NCBI RefSeq assembly: GCF_004769235.1
Contig: NZ_RQFG01000005.1
Location: 496,001-560,000, forward strand
Direction: 5' to 3'
Source: Leptospira kanakyensis
GTDB lineage: Bacteria > Spirochaetota > Leptospiria > Leptospirales > Leptospiraceae
DNA length: 64,000 nt
Below are positions 26,740 through 36,414 of this stretch, piece by piece (the stretch's first letter is position 1; each line of letters starts with the position of its first letter). The position numbers and the translations under genes are program-made. Under the pieces are notes generated by a model. That model was not told the origin of the DNA, made no database searches, and worked only from the letters and a program-made list of their open reading frames with translations.

Positions 26740-28890
26740 TTAGGTGTCGGCAACCGGCAACCAAACGGAAAAACATGCCCCTAACGGGACGTCTTCTAAC
26801 TCAATTTTTCCAGCCATTTGGGAAATGATTTTTTTACAGATATCAAGACCCAATCCCATACCTTCCCCATCAGGTTTGGTGGTGAAAAAAGGATCAAAAA
26901 TTTTCCCTTTGATGGACTCAGAAACTCCAGTACCAGAATCAATGATCGATACTTTAATTAGATTTTCTACTAATTGGATTTTGATTTCTATAGTCCCGTT
27001 GTAAGACATAGCCTGAAGTGCATTGTTTAACAAATTAATCCAAACTTGATTTAGTTTATCGCGGTTCCCTTTACACTTTTTATCTGTTAAGTAGGATTTA
27101 ACAATAGTTACTTTCGTTAAATTATAATGATAAAGAGAAAGTATAGTTTCTATTTCAAAAACAAGATCAACAACTGTATTTCCGTTCAAAATGTCTTTAT
27201 CTGAAACTAAATAACTTTTTAAGGCTCTAATCACATGGGTTGCTTTTTCTGATGCCACAGAAATAATTTGATTCGAACGATAGGCAGACGTAATACTTGA
27301 GACCGCTTCTAAAATTTGTAAGGAATTTTCACTTTCTAATATTTGTATCAGTCCATCACCCAAACGGAAAGCACCCGTCTCAACAACGAGTTGCATATGT
27401 TCTCCATACAAATCCATTTTTGTTATCGATGAATACTTCGAAGCGAGTTCTTTTTTGATTTGTCTTTCCGCTTTCCCTTCTATAAAAGTTTGATTTTTTA
27501 GACTTTCTTCTAATACAGAATGAAACCGATTTGAATCTTCTTTACTAAATCCTACAATGATATCGATTACATGGTTTAATTTCTGATTTAAAAAATCAGA
27601 AAGCGAAAAGTTCGAAGAAACAATGGCACCTAATGGTGTATTCAATTCATGAGCCATTCCAGCAGCCAGTTGCCCGAGAACTGCTAATTTTTCCGATGCA
27701 AGAAGTCTATCTTGTGCTTCCGTTAATTCTTTTAAAGTATTCAGTAAACTTTGATTTAAAACTTGCAAGTATTCGTTGGATTGTTTTAGTTCTTCTGTTC
27801 GAACCTCAACTTGTTTCTTTAAATTTTCAGAATATTGTTTATTGAGTCTTCTCCACTGTACCAGACCCAAAATAATAAGAGAAAGAATGACAGCGCCAAA
27901 AGTATAATAAACCCAATCATAATTTGTTTTGGGATTGGGATCGTAAATGAATCCTTTTAAATTGATGTTTTTTGGAAGCATACCAAGTTCAGAATAAACT
28001 TCATTGATATGTTTCCATCTTCCAGGATTCATATAACCTATTTCAACAAGAACAGGTTGGATGAGAGGGGTCATTTGTTTTGCTTCAAAAAGTAATCTTT
28101 CTTTTGGATTTCTTTGTGAATATTTATTATAAATCAAATCAACAATTTCTTCTTGGTGGTTCATTGCATATAACCAACCACGAAGACTTGCCTCTCGAAA
28201 GGCTTTGACTCTTTCAGGATGTTCCTGAACTTCCGCTTCACTCGTAAAAAAGTTGTCACCATAAAAATCGATACCGGCAACTCGCGGTGAATATTCTACA
28301 AAAGGAAACCCTGCTTTTTTAAAATCATAGGCCTGCGTGGTCGCATATCCAGAGTATGCATCCACCTTACCTGAAATTAAATCATCGGGTTTAAATCTAT
28401 GTTCTAATAACTGTAAATCTTTTAGTTCGATACCTTCTTTTTTTAGATAAGCAACAATTTCATCCATCCTTGGAGTTAACATCACTCGTTTCCCTGCAAG
28501 GTCATGAATACTTTGAATATTGGAAGTTTTTTTAAAAAATAACACCGATGGAGAGTGTTGGAAAATTACAGCCAACACAACCACAGGTTTTCCCTTGTAT
28601 CGTTCTTGAATCAGTTCATTACTACCAACTCCATATTGGCCTGTGGAACGAATTACTTTTTCATGAATCCCTTTAATACCGACCGTACTTTCCAAAAGTT
28701 CGACATCAAGACCTGCATCTTGATAATAACCTTTTTCGAGAGCCGCATAATATCCTGCGAATTGGAATTGGTGAAACCATTTGAGATGGAGGGTAACTTT
28801 TTCCATCCCAAACATTGGAAAATGGAATGGGAGTACAAGATAAACTAAGAAGACATAGTAAAATCTTTTAGAGACAGAGCTCCTTCCCAT
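26740..28890 (-). CDS. Hybrid sensor histidine kinase with NMT1/THI5-like substrate-binding sensor
   Basis: 716 aa. A signal/anchor is followed by a periplasmic NMT1/THI5-type binding domain (about 30-300, LKWFHQFQFAGYYAALEKGY), a transmembrane helix (about 330-350), a coiled coil, a phospho-acceptor His (GMAHELNTPLG, about 415) and a HATPase domain with N box (INLLNNALQAMS), G1 (DSGTGV), F box (FDPFFTTK) and G2 (GMGLGL). The His and N box are about 200 residues apart, much more than usual. No response regulator is adjacent. A ligand such as a pyrimidine or other small amine is possible but unproven. Confidence 0.88.
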   Translation of the reverse strand: MGRSSVSKRFYYVFLVYLVLPFHFPMFGMEKVTLHLKWFHQFQFAGYYAALEKGYYQDAGLDVELLESTVGIKGIHEKVIRSTGQYGVGSNELIQERYKGKPVVVLAVIFQHSPSVLFFKKTSNIQSIHDLAGKRVMLTPRMDEIVAYLKKEGIELKDLQLLEHRFKPDDLISGKVDAYSGYATTQAYDFKKAGFPFVEYSPRVAGIDFYGDNFFTSEAEVQEHPERVKAFREASLRGWLYAMNHQEEIVDLIYNKYSQRNPKERLLFEAKQMTPLIQPVLVEIGYMNPGRWKHINEVYSELGMLPKNINLKGFIYDPNPKTNYDWVYYTFGAVILSLIILGLVQWRRLNKQYSENLKKQVEVRTEELKQSNEYLQVLNQSLLNTLKELTEAQDRLLASEKLAVLGQLAAGMAHELNTPLGAIVSSNFSLSDFLNQKLNHVIDIIVGFSKEDSNRFHSVLEESLKNQTFIEGKAERQIKKELASKYSSITKMDLYGEHMQLVVETGAFRLGDGLIQILESENSLQILEAVSSITSAYRSNQIISVASEKATHVIRALKSYLVSDKDILNGNTVVDLVFEIETILSLYHYNLTKVTIVKSYLTDKKCKGNRDKLNQVWINLLNNALQAMSYNGTIEIKIQLVENLIKVSIIDSGTGVSESIKGKIFDPFFTTKPDGEGMGLGLDICKKIISQMAGKIELEDVPLGACFSVWLPVADT

Positions 28891-28899
28891 AGTTTGTTT

Positions 28900-28927
28900 T
28901 TTATATAAATTGTATTTTCCAAATCAA
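28900..28927 (-). promoter_or_regulatory. Sigma-70-like promoter candidate for the sensor kinase
   Basis: On the minus strand TTGATT and TATAAA are separated by 16 bp. Transcription would begin only a few bases before the ATG at 28890, and no Shine-Dalgarno is seen, so the message may be nearly leaderless. Confidence 0.35.
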
Positions 28928-29017
28928 TGAATTAAATCAAATTTCCTGGATTTTATTACAAATATCCAAAGAAGAAACGACACAATTTTTATCCTCCTGT
29001 TTGGAAAAAATAAAAAC

Positions 29018-29560
29018 TCATTTATTGATTTTGTTTTTCACTTTATCAATCCAATCTAAATTTAATTTTGCCTGTTTTTCTGCATATTCTAGTGTCAAAA
29101 ACCAATATTCTTGGTCTGGGTGTTTGTCCCAATCAGTCTCTAACTCTTTTTGGAAACTTTTGAGTGTTTTTAGATCTTCTTTTTGTTTGCGAATTTCTTC
29201 TTCCAATTGTTGGGTTAACAATTTCGGACTCATATACCTTCCAAAAAATACCTTAAATAACAATTCATTTCTTTTGTTTGATTGAATGGGAGATTCATCC
29301 ATCCAACGGCGAAATGTATCTAATCCTGATCGAGTAATTTTATAAACTTTCTTTTTCTTTCCACTAACATCTGTTTTTTCCCATTCACGAATTAATCCTT
29401 CTTCAGCTAATTTAGAAAGAGTGGGATAAATTTGACCGAAACTTTCGCTCCAAAAAAAACTAATCGTGGATTCAATGTACTTTCGAATTTCATATCCATT
29501 CATTTCACACTGAGAAAGAATCCCTAATAGTGCATATTGTGTTTTACTTTCTCGTTTCAT
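29018..29560 (-). CDS. PadR-family transcriptional regulator
   Basis: 180 aa. N-terminal winged helix (about 1-85: ALLGILSQCEMNGYEI, GQIYPTLSKLAEEGLI, YKITRSG) and a C-terminal helical dimer domain with WFLTLEYAEKQ, as in PadR subfamily 2. An in-frame ATG at 29572 overlaps the upstream stop (ATGA); the ATG at 29560 gives the usual N-terminus, so the start is uncertain by 12 bp. PadR proteins commonly repress their own operon and release DNA when a small aromatic or toxic compound is bound. Confidence 0.88.
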   Translation of the reverse strand: MKRESKTQYALLGILSQCEMNGYEIRKYIESTISFFWSESFGQIYPTLSKLAEEGLIREWEKTDVSGKKKKVYKITRSGLDTFRRWMDESPIQSNKRNELLFKVFFGRYMSPKLLTQQLEEEIRKQKEDLKTLKSFQKELETDWDKHPDQEYWFLTLEYAEKQAKLNLDWIDKVKNKINK

Positions 29561-29568
29561 CTGAAATA

Positions 29569-30165
29569 TCATTCCCCACGCATTGCTAGTGATTCCACAA
29601 AATTTGTCCATTTAAGAAAATGTTTGGGTTTGCGAGTTCTCACTTCACCGAAAATAGTAACTTTTACTGGAGCCACTCCACAAAATTCTAAAGTTCCAAA
29701 TTTTAATAATTGGACACCAGGAGATTTATTGAACCATTTATAATACCAACTTGGTGCATCCATTGTTACGATGATACGAGCTGTTTTACCTAACAAAAGT
29801 TTTTCGGGGAAAGGTGAGTTTTTTCTATACTTAAAAGTAAACCCTGGTAAAAAAACACGATCAATCCACGCCTTTAAAACTGCCGGCATACTCGCCCACC
29901 AACTTGGAAAAACAAACACTAGATGGTCTGCTTCTGAAATTAACTTTTGGCTTTGAACCAAATCTGGTTCGAGAGTCGGTATAGAATCTTTTTTATGGCC
30001 CATATATAAATTATAATCGAATTTTAAGTCAGCCAATTTCAAAAAACTCACATTGTGGCCTGAATCTTTTGCTGCATTCACATAAGTTTCCGCTAAATGT
30101 GCACAAAGTGAATTAGGGTTAGGATGGCCAAGGACAACGAGGATATTCCTCTGGTTTGTTTTCAT
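29569..30165 (-). CDS. NAD(P)H quinone oxidoreductase, flavodoxin-like (NQO1/KefF family)
   Basis: 198 aa. FMN phosphate loop LGHPNPNSLC, ribityl/flavin loop FPSWWASMPAVLKAWIDRVF, and FKYRKNS and TLEFCGV blocks of the flavodoxin_2 family. It reduces quinones or similar compounds with two electrons from NAD(P)H. Its stop overlaps the most upstream possible PadR start, so regulator and enzyme share one message; a reductase under PadR control suggests defence against a quinone-like compound. Confidence 0.88.
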   Translation of the reverse strand: MKTNQRNILVVLGHPNPNSLCAHLAETYVNAAKDSGHNVSFLKLADLKFDYNLYMGHKKDSIPTLEPDLVQSQKLISEADHLVFVFPSWWASMPAVLKAWIDRVFLPGFTFKYRKNSPFPEKLLLGKTARIIVTMDAPSWYYKWFNKSPGVQLLKFGTLEFCGVAPVKVTIFGEVRTRKPKHFLKWTNFVESLAMRGE

Positions 30166-30174
30166 AAATTTACC

Positions 30175-30215
30175 ATATCTGTCAGATATATTTTCTAGCT
30201 ATATCTATTAGATAT
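30175..30215. promoter_or_regulatory. Paired PadR-type operators
   Basis: Two palindromes upstream of the quinone reductase: ATATCTgtcAGATAT (30175-30189) and ATATCTattAGATAT (30201-30215). They have the same six-base arms and three-base centres, 26 bp apart (about 2.5 helical turns). They occupy the space just before the ATG at 30165, where the promoter must lie. PadR dimers usually bind ATGT-like dyads of this size. Confidence 0.65.
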
Positions 30216-30242
30216 ATTCAACCAACAGAAAAGTAATAATTT

Positions 30243-31295
30243 TTATTGTTCAACACAATAAAATGGTAAATTACTGTTACAAGTAAATGAATTCATTCCA
30301 ATCGCATTGGAAGACGTAGCAAAAGTATCACCAGCATTTCCGTTGCCAGAAGCTAAAACCCATTCACCACAATGGAGACTGACGGCACTAGTCCAATCAG
30401 CAGCTAAACCAGTCCAAGCCGTTGTTGAAGTCGGGCGAATTGCCACGATAGGAAAAGTAAAAAGTGAATTTGCGTTCGTTGTGCCAATTACAGTTGAAGT
30501 GTTGTCATTTCGTGCATAAGTGGCAAATGGCTTTAAAACCCAGGAAATTTGACCATCACCAAGGTTTGGAGTATTGGATGCCACGCGAGAATCAGATGAA
30601 TTGTCAACTAACATTGCTTTACAAACTTTACCGACAGGGCATTTGACATCGGCTTGGCAAATAGCATCAGCACCAGTAAATCCACCTAAAGCTCCCGTAT
30701 AACTACTCGTTGTTGTATAAATGACTTTATCGTTGTCTAAAATTTCCATAGAAATGATTTGGTCTTGCAGTCGCATAGAGGAATCGTCAGAAGTGGGAAC
30801 AAGTCGAATGGAAAAATTTCGATTTCCATTGATAATTGTATCATTGACTGCACTCACAGAAATATTCTTTATTATATTCCAATCTGATTTTGTCCAAACC
30901 AAAGAAGTAGGAATCACAGTCGCATAACTTGGATTACTAACAATAACTTGAACTGAGACCGGTTCTTTCGGCTCCATTCCCAAAGACAAAGCAAAGGAAA
31001 GAACACTTCCTTGGAGAGCATTACCACCGGCTTCAGAAATAATTCCACTTTTTGCACTTACATTGAGGCCGGGATTCGTTAAAATCTGAAAACCAGGATA
31101 ACAAGGATGTTTTTTTTCACCCATCATACCTAATAAAACTGATGTTTCAGCATAGGATTTTGATTTAGAATCACAAACATTATTAGCAGAATTTCCATTA
31201 CAGGAAAAAAGAAAAATATAAGATAACGGAATGACAAAAATAAAATAAAAAAATCTAGACTCAAATAACCTTGTTAAACTAAAAAAAAGAAACAT
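30243..31295 (-). CDS. DUF1554 lipoprotein 1
   Basis: 350 aa. Lipobox LFSC after a long hydrophobic signal; the ATG at 31295 is preferred to a TTG at 31304, without a clear ribosome site. A Calx-beta-like repeat (VQVIVSNPSYATVIPTSLVW, then NISVSAVND and NRNFSIRLVP) is followed by a C-terminal DUF1554 domain: GGFTGADAICQADVKCP, WVLKP, WTGL and final FYCVEQ, with paired cysteines. DUF1554 is typical of Leptospira surface lipoproteins and resembles C-type-lectin-like Cys domains. Tandem paralogue of the next gene. Confidence 0.85.
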   Translation of the reverse strand: MFLFFSLTRLFESRFFYFIFVIPLSYIFLFSCNGNSANNVCDSKSKSYAETSVLLGMMGEKKHPCYPGFQILTNPGLNVSAKSGIISEAGGNALQGSVLSFALSLGMEPKEPVSVQVIVSNPSYATVIPTSLVWTKSDWNIIKNISVSAVNDTIINGNRNFSIRLVPTSDDSSMRLQDQIISMEILDNDKVIYTTTSSYTGALGGFTGADAICQADVKCPVGKVCKAMLVDNSSDSRVASNTPNLGDGQISWVLKPFATYARNDNTSTVIGTTNANSLFTFPIVAIRPTSTTAWTGLAADWTSAVSLHCGEWVLASGNGNAGDTFATSSNAIGMNSFTCNSNLPFYCVEQ

Positions 31296-31353
31296 GTAAA
31301 CCAAACTTTTGTATCAATTGAATTATAAAAATAAGCCAAATTCCTATCTACGT

Positions 31354-32343
31354 TCAATACTCAACACATAACAATTTCAGTGGATTGCCACAACCATAGG
31401 TTGCTCCAAAAAACAAATTATTTACTTCCTGAGTCCTTAATATAAATCCTGACTCTGTATTTACGATGGCCGACCATGTAAAACAACTAGTGTTGGTATT
31501 AAAAACCCAATCCGCATTACCACCAAACCAAGCTCCATAGTTAACCGAATCAATAGAATTGGAGAACGGAATCTGAAATAAAGAAGTATTGTTGGTATAG
31601 GAAATCAGCGTGGTTCCATCCGTTAGGTAATAATGTGCGTTTGGTTTCAAAACCCAATCCAATTGGCCATCACCAACATTCGCCGTTAAAGATGCAATCC
31701 GAGTGGTTCCATTTAATATCATTGCCTTACATTGAGAACCGGATGGGCATAACCTATCAGTAGAACAAATGGTATCTGCACCTGTAACTCCCCCAAAATC
31801 ACCGCCTCGATAGGAACCAGCAGATAAAAACATTCTTTTTTCGTTGTCCAAAATTTGCATTTGTATTTCCGCAGGATTCAAATCTAACTTTGAATCTTCC
31901 GATTTTGGAGTTAGAATGACACGAAATTCTCGATTGCCATTGAGTAAAGAATCATTAATGCTTGTTAACGCAATATTCTTAGGATTAGACCAGTTGGTTG
32001 AATCAAAACTGAGCGTTGTTGGACTTACGGTAGCATAAGAAGGATTTGAGACAACTAGTTCAATCTCAACTTGTGCCTCAGGTTTTTCCTTAAGACTTAC
32101 AGAAAATGAAAGAGGACTTATTATACCCTCCGTAATCACTCCCTTTTTAGAACTAAGCGCAATGACGGTGGGGAAAAACTCAATAGTTCCTGTGGAACAA
32201 TTATTCCTACCTTCACCTAACAAATTAAAAAGGACTGTTGATTCTAGATAAGAATCAGAGTTAATGTCGCAGGCATTGTTTAGTGTTTGATCTTTACAGT
32301 AAAAAACTAAAACTAATAATGGAACGAATAAATAACGAAACAT
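31354..32343 (-). CDS. DUF1554 lipoprotein 2
   Basis: 329 aa, lipobox VFYC (Cys16). Same architecture as the downstream neighbour: a Calx-beta-like segment (VVSNPSYATVSPTTLSF, ALTSIND, NREFRVILTP), then DUF1554 (GGVTGADTICSTDRLCP, LDWVLKP, final LLCVEY). The two genes are 58 bp apart and clearly duplicated; the C-terminal domains have diverged more than the VSNPSYATV repeat. Confidence 0.85.
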   Translation of the reverse strand: MFRYLFVPLLVLVFYCKDQTLNNACDINSDSYLESTVLFNLLGEGRNNCSTGTIEFFPTVIALSSKKGVITEGIISPLSFSVSLKEKPEAQVEIELVVSNPSYATVSPTTLSFDSTNWSNPKNIALTSINDSLLNGNREFRVILTPKSEDSKLDLNPAEIQMQILDNEKRMFLSAGSYRGGDFGGVTGADTICSTDRLCPSGSQCKAMILNGTTRIASLTANVGDGQLDWVLKPNAHYYLTDGTTLISYTNNTSLFQIPFSNSIDSVNYGAWFGGNADWVFNTNTSCFTWSAIVNTESGFILRTQEVNNLFFGATYGCGNPLKLLCVEY

Positions 32344-32519
32344 AAAAGGATAATCTAAGTATCTATGCCAAATTGGTTGTAACTAGATTACTCGCAAATC
32401 AATAATAGAAAATTTATAATTTATTAACTTCGTTATCGTATTCCCTTAGACTAACAGAAATAAGCCTGTCGACTTATAGGAAAATTCGTTACATTCGGTT
32501 TTGTTTTTAGAGAAAAACT

Positions 32520-33062
32520 CTACTTGGCTTTTAGTGAATTCAAAAACACATCCATCAGATTTTGGATGGATTGTTTTGTAATTTCGTCTGTAATTTGTCC
32601 ATCCAAAGTTACCTTCCCTTTCACACCAGAAATCAAAAGGTTCGTTTCTTCTGATAATTTAGCGCCAATTGTTTTCAAAACCAAAAGTAAAGATTCATGG
32701 GCTTTTTCTCCAACAGATGCAGCAGTGATTAATGCTACCGGTTTATCAGTGAACACAACTGAAGAGACAGCCCATTCCAATGCATTTTTTAAGACTCCAG
32801 GAATGCTAAATACATATTCTGGTGAACAGATAAGGATTCCATCAGCACTTTGAATTTCTTTCAAAAAATCTTTTATAATCACAGGCGTATCTTCATCAGA
32901 AATTCCTGAGAGAAAAAAAGGAAAATAAACAATTCCCTCATAAATATTGATTTCACAGTCATTTGAAAAATGATCTTTTATGGTTTGTAAAATTTTTCTG
33001 TTATAAGAAGTCGGACTAATCCCACCAGATAGCGCAAGAATCAAAGGTTTCCTATTTTCCAT
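32520..33062 (-). CDS. NADPH-dependent FMN reductase family protein
   Basis: 180 aa. Flavodoxin-like fold: LALSGGISPTSYNRKIL phosphate loop and CSPEYVFSIPGVLKNALEW, the PEY...P..LKNA..W signature of the FMN_red family (chromate/azo reductase-like). Cytoplasmic, acts on quinones, metals or azo compounds in relatives. Lies 3 bp downstream of the large exported protein gene, with which it is probably co-transcribed. Confidence 0.9.
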   Translation of the reverse strand: MENRKPLILALSGGISPTSYNRKILQTIKDHFSNDCEINIYEGIVYFPFFLSGISDEDTPVIIKDFLKEIQSADGILICSPEYVFSIPGVLKNALEWAVSSVVFTDKPVALITAASVGEKAHESLLLVLKTIGAKLSEETNLLISGVKGKVTLDGQITDEITKQSIQNLMDVFLNSLKAK

Positions 33063-33065
33063 TTT

Positions 33066-35504
33066 TTAAATACTAATTCCCATAATTTTCTTGGTTCCAT
33101 CTGTCTCTTTTGTATAAGAAAATAATTTTAAGATCGAAAATTTTTCATACCCATTGTCTTCCGTTTGGTATTCCCAAAGCCAACCCCAAAGACTTCCTCT
33201 TTTGACATATCCTCTTTCAATTTCCGTTTTTTCTTGGTATAAAGCACCTAACAATATATATGTCGAATATTGGCTATCAGATTTAGTTTTATTGTGATAA
33301 TAACCAAGACCAACAATTAATAATTCAGTTTTTTCCTCTTCTGAATCAAAAAGATAATAAAGAAAAGGACCATACAACCTCGATTTCTCTTTATCAGCAT
33401 CTGCAATTCTTATAATCGGGAAAAAATTATATATGGTTTTATAAGATCTGTCATCGTATCCTAACCACAGAAAAGTCATACGGTTAATTCGAGATGGTTC
33501 ACGTCGAAAACCCCAAAGCAAATCACCCAAACTTCTAAACTGATAACTTGATTCCGTATTTTCTGATTCAATCAAATATAAAAAATTATAATAGTGTCCT
33601 GTTTTTTCCCATTTTAGATAATTCAAAAGTGTGAAAGTTGTAAAACCACCGCTGTACCAATGATTAAAGGAAAATGGAATCACAGAAAAACTAGAATGTG
33701 TTTTATAAAAAGGAAAAATTAAAAGATGAGACAAGGATTCTTTTGGTTCCGAATTTTCTGCTGATTTTAATTTTAAATTTTTTACCAGTGCACTTTCTTT
33801 TTGCCATTCCCAATCCATAAACCACAAAAAGTTAGTTCTTGTTCCACTTTCTCTCATGTTTCGATAGAAAAATGGAGTGATCCAAACAGTTTTTTCTTTT
33901 TCATGATAGGGCGAATTTTTATCCTCATAGGAAATCCAAAAAGGCCAAAACAAAAACTTTGTATCTGAATACGAAGGTGCTGTCGTTTTACGATACGAAG
34001 AAAATAACGTAAATGTATCGCCATGTTGGTATTGTTCTCTAGTGTAGTTTCGCTGAACGTAAAATGGTAAAACTCTATGCCCCGAATCAATATCGGATTC
34101 ATAAACATTGATTAGTGGCCAAAAATAAGATCGTTCTTTCCGATTGTTTTCTTTTACATCTTCAGTTAAGTATAAATTGAGCAAATACGCACGAAATTCG
34201 GATTCTTTATCTTTTTGTTTTCCATACAAAGGAAATAAAACTTTATATTCTAAATCATCCGATTGGTAACTAAACCAAATAGGGAAAAATGGTGGTAAAA
34301 GAACAACATTATCATCTGAACTCTCATCCCATGTAAACCATGCAAGTGGTAATAAACGAATATGCCTTTTGGAGTCGGCTCTTTCGTAGGAAAAAACTCC
34401 AAATAATAAATTATAACCAATAAAACTATCGCTACTCTCTCGTTTGAATTCTCTTTTTTTAATTACTTGAGGGTCTTTTATTTCTGGAGGTTTTATTTTT
34501 TCAGTAACTAACTTTGAGTCCAAAACTTTAGTTCTTTGTGAGTAACCAACCAAATTATATAAAACTCCGAAATCAAAATCTATATAAACATTTCCATCGT
34601 TTGTCGCCAAATCAACGTTTACCGAATTTGTTTTTGTATACCATAACAAATTAATATGATAGTCTTCTTCTGAATCAGAATAATTGATATATAAAGGAAA
34701 AATTAAATCAAACTCCTTTCCTGGAGCTCGATAGTGCCCGAGAAATGGAAAACCAACGATCAACCTTTCATTCTTTGCCTTATCATCAGAATAATAAATT
34801 GGCCCAAACCAATATTCATTAAAGTTAGATCTATTGTTTTGATAAAACAATACCAAAGGAAGGAATAAATAGTTCTCTTTAGAATAATAAACTAAAGGGA
34901 AAATTGAAAATTCATGCAGCCCTTTTCTTTCATTTACTTCAAGATGTAATAAAGTAAGGAGTCTAGTATAATGGTTTTTATTTTCTCCAGCAGTTTCTCG
35001 GTTATGATAGTATAACAATGGCAAAATAGGAAATCCTAAACGACTTCGTACATCATTTTTATTAGAAAAGAAAAAAGGGACTGTGGTTAAATAAGAACTA
35101 TTTGTGTCTTTTCCCCAAAAAACGAATGGATAAAAGGATTGATCCACGGCTTCCTTTTCTATCGTTTTGTTGAGGTTGAGTATTCGTTTGTATTCACGAT
35201 TGTCGGACTTACTTTGAATATGGTAATAAAAAGGAAATATAGATTTTGTTTTTGCTTTTGGGTAATCGTAATATCGATAAAAGCCTAATGCACGAATCGA
35301 ATGATGGTTTGTCCAATTTTCGACGTCGTAGAAAATATTACTGGCAGTAAATTTAGCACTCCTTTCACTTCCGTAAATTTTTGTTTCCTTTTCCGATTCT
35401 AAGTCATACCAAGTTTTTGCAGACAATCCACAAGGAAGAGCAAAAAAAATGAAAACAAAAATGGATTGATAGAGAGTGGTCAGAGTTCGTCTAAAAATGT
35501 CCAT
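33066..35504 (-). CDS. Large exported repeat protein of unknown function
   Basis: 812 aa with a signal peptide (cleavage near LSAKT, residue 30). The mature part consists of some twenty loosely repeated units rich in Tyr/Phe/Trp with patterns such as FPLYINYSD, FPLVYYSKE, LFPLYGKQKD and FFPIIRIADA, each a short strand pair. This points to an outer-membrane or surface beta-solenoid/barrel. No known catalytic motif. I cannot name a family; similar WG/beta-strand repeat proteins occur in Leptospira as hypotheticals. Confidence 0.75.
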   Translation of the reverse strand: MDIFRRTLTTLYQSIFVFIFFALPCGLSAKTWYDLESEKETKIYGSERSAKFTASNIFYDVENWTNHHSIRALGFYRYYDYPKAKTKSIFPFYYHIQSKSDNREYKRILNLNKTIEKEAVDQSFYPFVFWGKDTNSSYLTTVPFFFSNKNDVRSRLGFPILPLLYYHNRETAGENKNHYTRLLTLLHLEVNERKGLHEFSIFPLVYYSKENYLFLPLVLFYQNNRSNFNEYWFGPIYYSDDKAKNERLIVGFPFLGHYRAPGKEFDLIFPLYINYSDSEEDYHINLLWYTKTNSVNVDLATNDGNVYIDFDFGVLYNLVGYSQRTKVLDSKLVTEKIKPPEIKDPQVIKKREFKRESSDSFIGYNLLFGVFSYERADSKRHIRLLPLAWFTWDESSDDNVVLLPPFFPIWFSYQSDDLEYKVLFPLYGKQKDKESEFRAYLLNLYLTEDVKENNRKERSYFWPLINVYESDIDSGHRVLPFYVQRNYTREQYQHGDTFTLFSSYRKTTAPSYSDTKFLFWPFWISYEDKNSPYHEKEKTVWITPFFYRNMRESGTRTNFLWFMDWEWQKESALVKNLKLKSAENSEPKESLSHLLIFPFYKTHSSFSVIPFSFNHWYSGGFTTFTLLNYLKWEKTGHYYNFLYLIESENTESSYQFRSLGDLLWGFRREPSRINRMTFLWLGYDDRSYKTIYNFFPIIRIADADKEKSRLYGPFLYYLFDSEEEKTELLIVGLGYYHNKTKSDSQYSTYILLGALYQEKTEIERGYVKRGSLWGWLWEYQTEDNGYEKFSILKLFSYTKETDGTKKIMGISI

Positions 35505-35547
35505 AGCTTTAGAAGTGTGCTATGGACTCTTGTTTTTATGCAAGAAA

Positions 35548-36414
35548 TTACTTGGTGGTTTTAGATCCTTCCTTCATTGGTAAATTGATTAACTTTTTTG
35601 TTTTTTTGGGGATATGTTCAATGATCTCTGCTGATTTCGGAGTTTTTAAATCAGATTTATTATTAACATATTTATAATTTATTTCAGACAACAGAATCGG
35701 CTTACTCGAAGGATACATTTGACCAATTTGTTTTTTTCCATCCCGATCATAAAAAGGAATGACTGATTTGGAAATTGAGCGATAAGGAAGGTAAGTAGAT
35801 ACCTTGATCAACCTACCTTCCTTATCATATTGATAATCATTAAAACCTAATACAATTTCTTCCTTGGAAACTATGATTCCTTCCAATACATCTTCGGTAA
35901 ATTCGTAAGTTCCTTTTCCCATCCCCAAGATAATGGCTGTCCCCGTGGAAGCAATGTATACTATTCCCAAAGCAGCAAAACTTACAACGGCTGAAGTTGC
36001 ATAAACCGGCATATAAACTGGCGAATTATCGTTTGCCCTCCGAATATCATATTCTGTTCTGAGCGTTTGTCTAATCGAAAGATAGTCGGTAACATTGATA
36101 GCGTAATACACTGGATAATACAAATACTCTGACGGACGTAAGTTCATATCTTTGGAATCCACAAGGATAGCAATACTTCTTACTATTCGGTTACTTTCTT
36201 TATCACGAAGAATTCCGTAATAAATTTCACCTTGCGAACTAGGCCTTTTTATTGGCTCGGAGACAATTGGCAAAAGGAATTCTGAAAATTCTAGTTTTTT
36301 GACAAACTCAGCAGGTAACAAAGAGTTGTTTAGGTTTTCTTTTGGGATATAAACTTTCTGTGTCGAACAGGAAAAAAAAGAAAGAAGCAAAACAAAGATA
36401 AGGTGATTAGACAA
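35548..36414 (-). CDS. Lipoprotein of unknown function, start possibly altered by prophage insertion
   Basis: 288 aa. Lipobox FFSC (Cys16) and a short membrane-like segment near residue 145 (VVSFAALGIVYIASTGTAIILG quoted in part: VSFAALGIVYIAS). The only start that keeps the signal is a TTG at 36414, and the GC-rich presumed prophage end begins 4 bp upstream of it. The original start and promoter may have been cut off by the insertion. No known domain. Confidence 0.65.
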   Translation of the reverse strand: MSNHLIFVLLLSFFSCSTQKVYIPKENLNNSLLPAEFVKKLEFSEFLLPIVSEPIKRPSSQGEIYYGILRDKESNRIVRSIAILVDSKDMNLRPSEYLYYPVYYAINVTDYLSIRQTLRTEYDIRRANDNSPVYMPVYATSAVVSFAALGIVYIASTGTAIILGMGKGTYEFTEDVLEGIIVSKEEIVLGFNDYQYDKEGRLIKVSTYLPYRSISKSVIPFYDRDGKKQIGQMYPSSKPILLSEINYKYVNNKSDLKTPKSAEIIEHIPKKTKKLINLPMKEGSKTTK

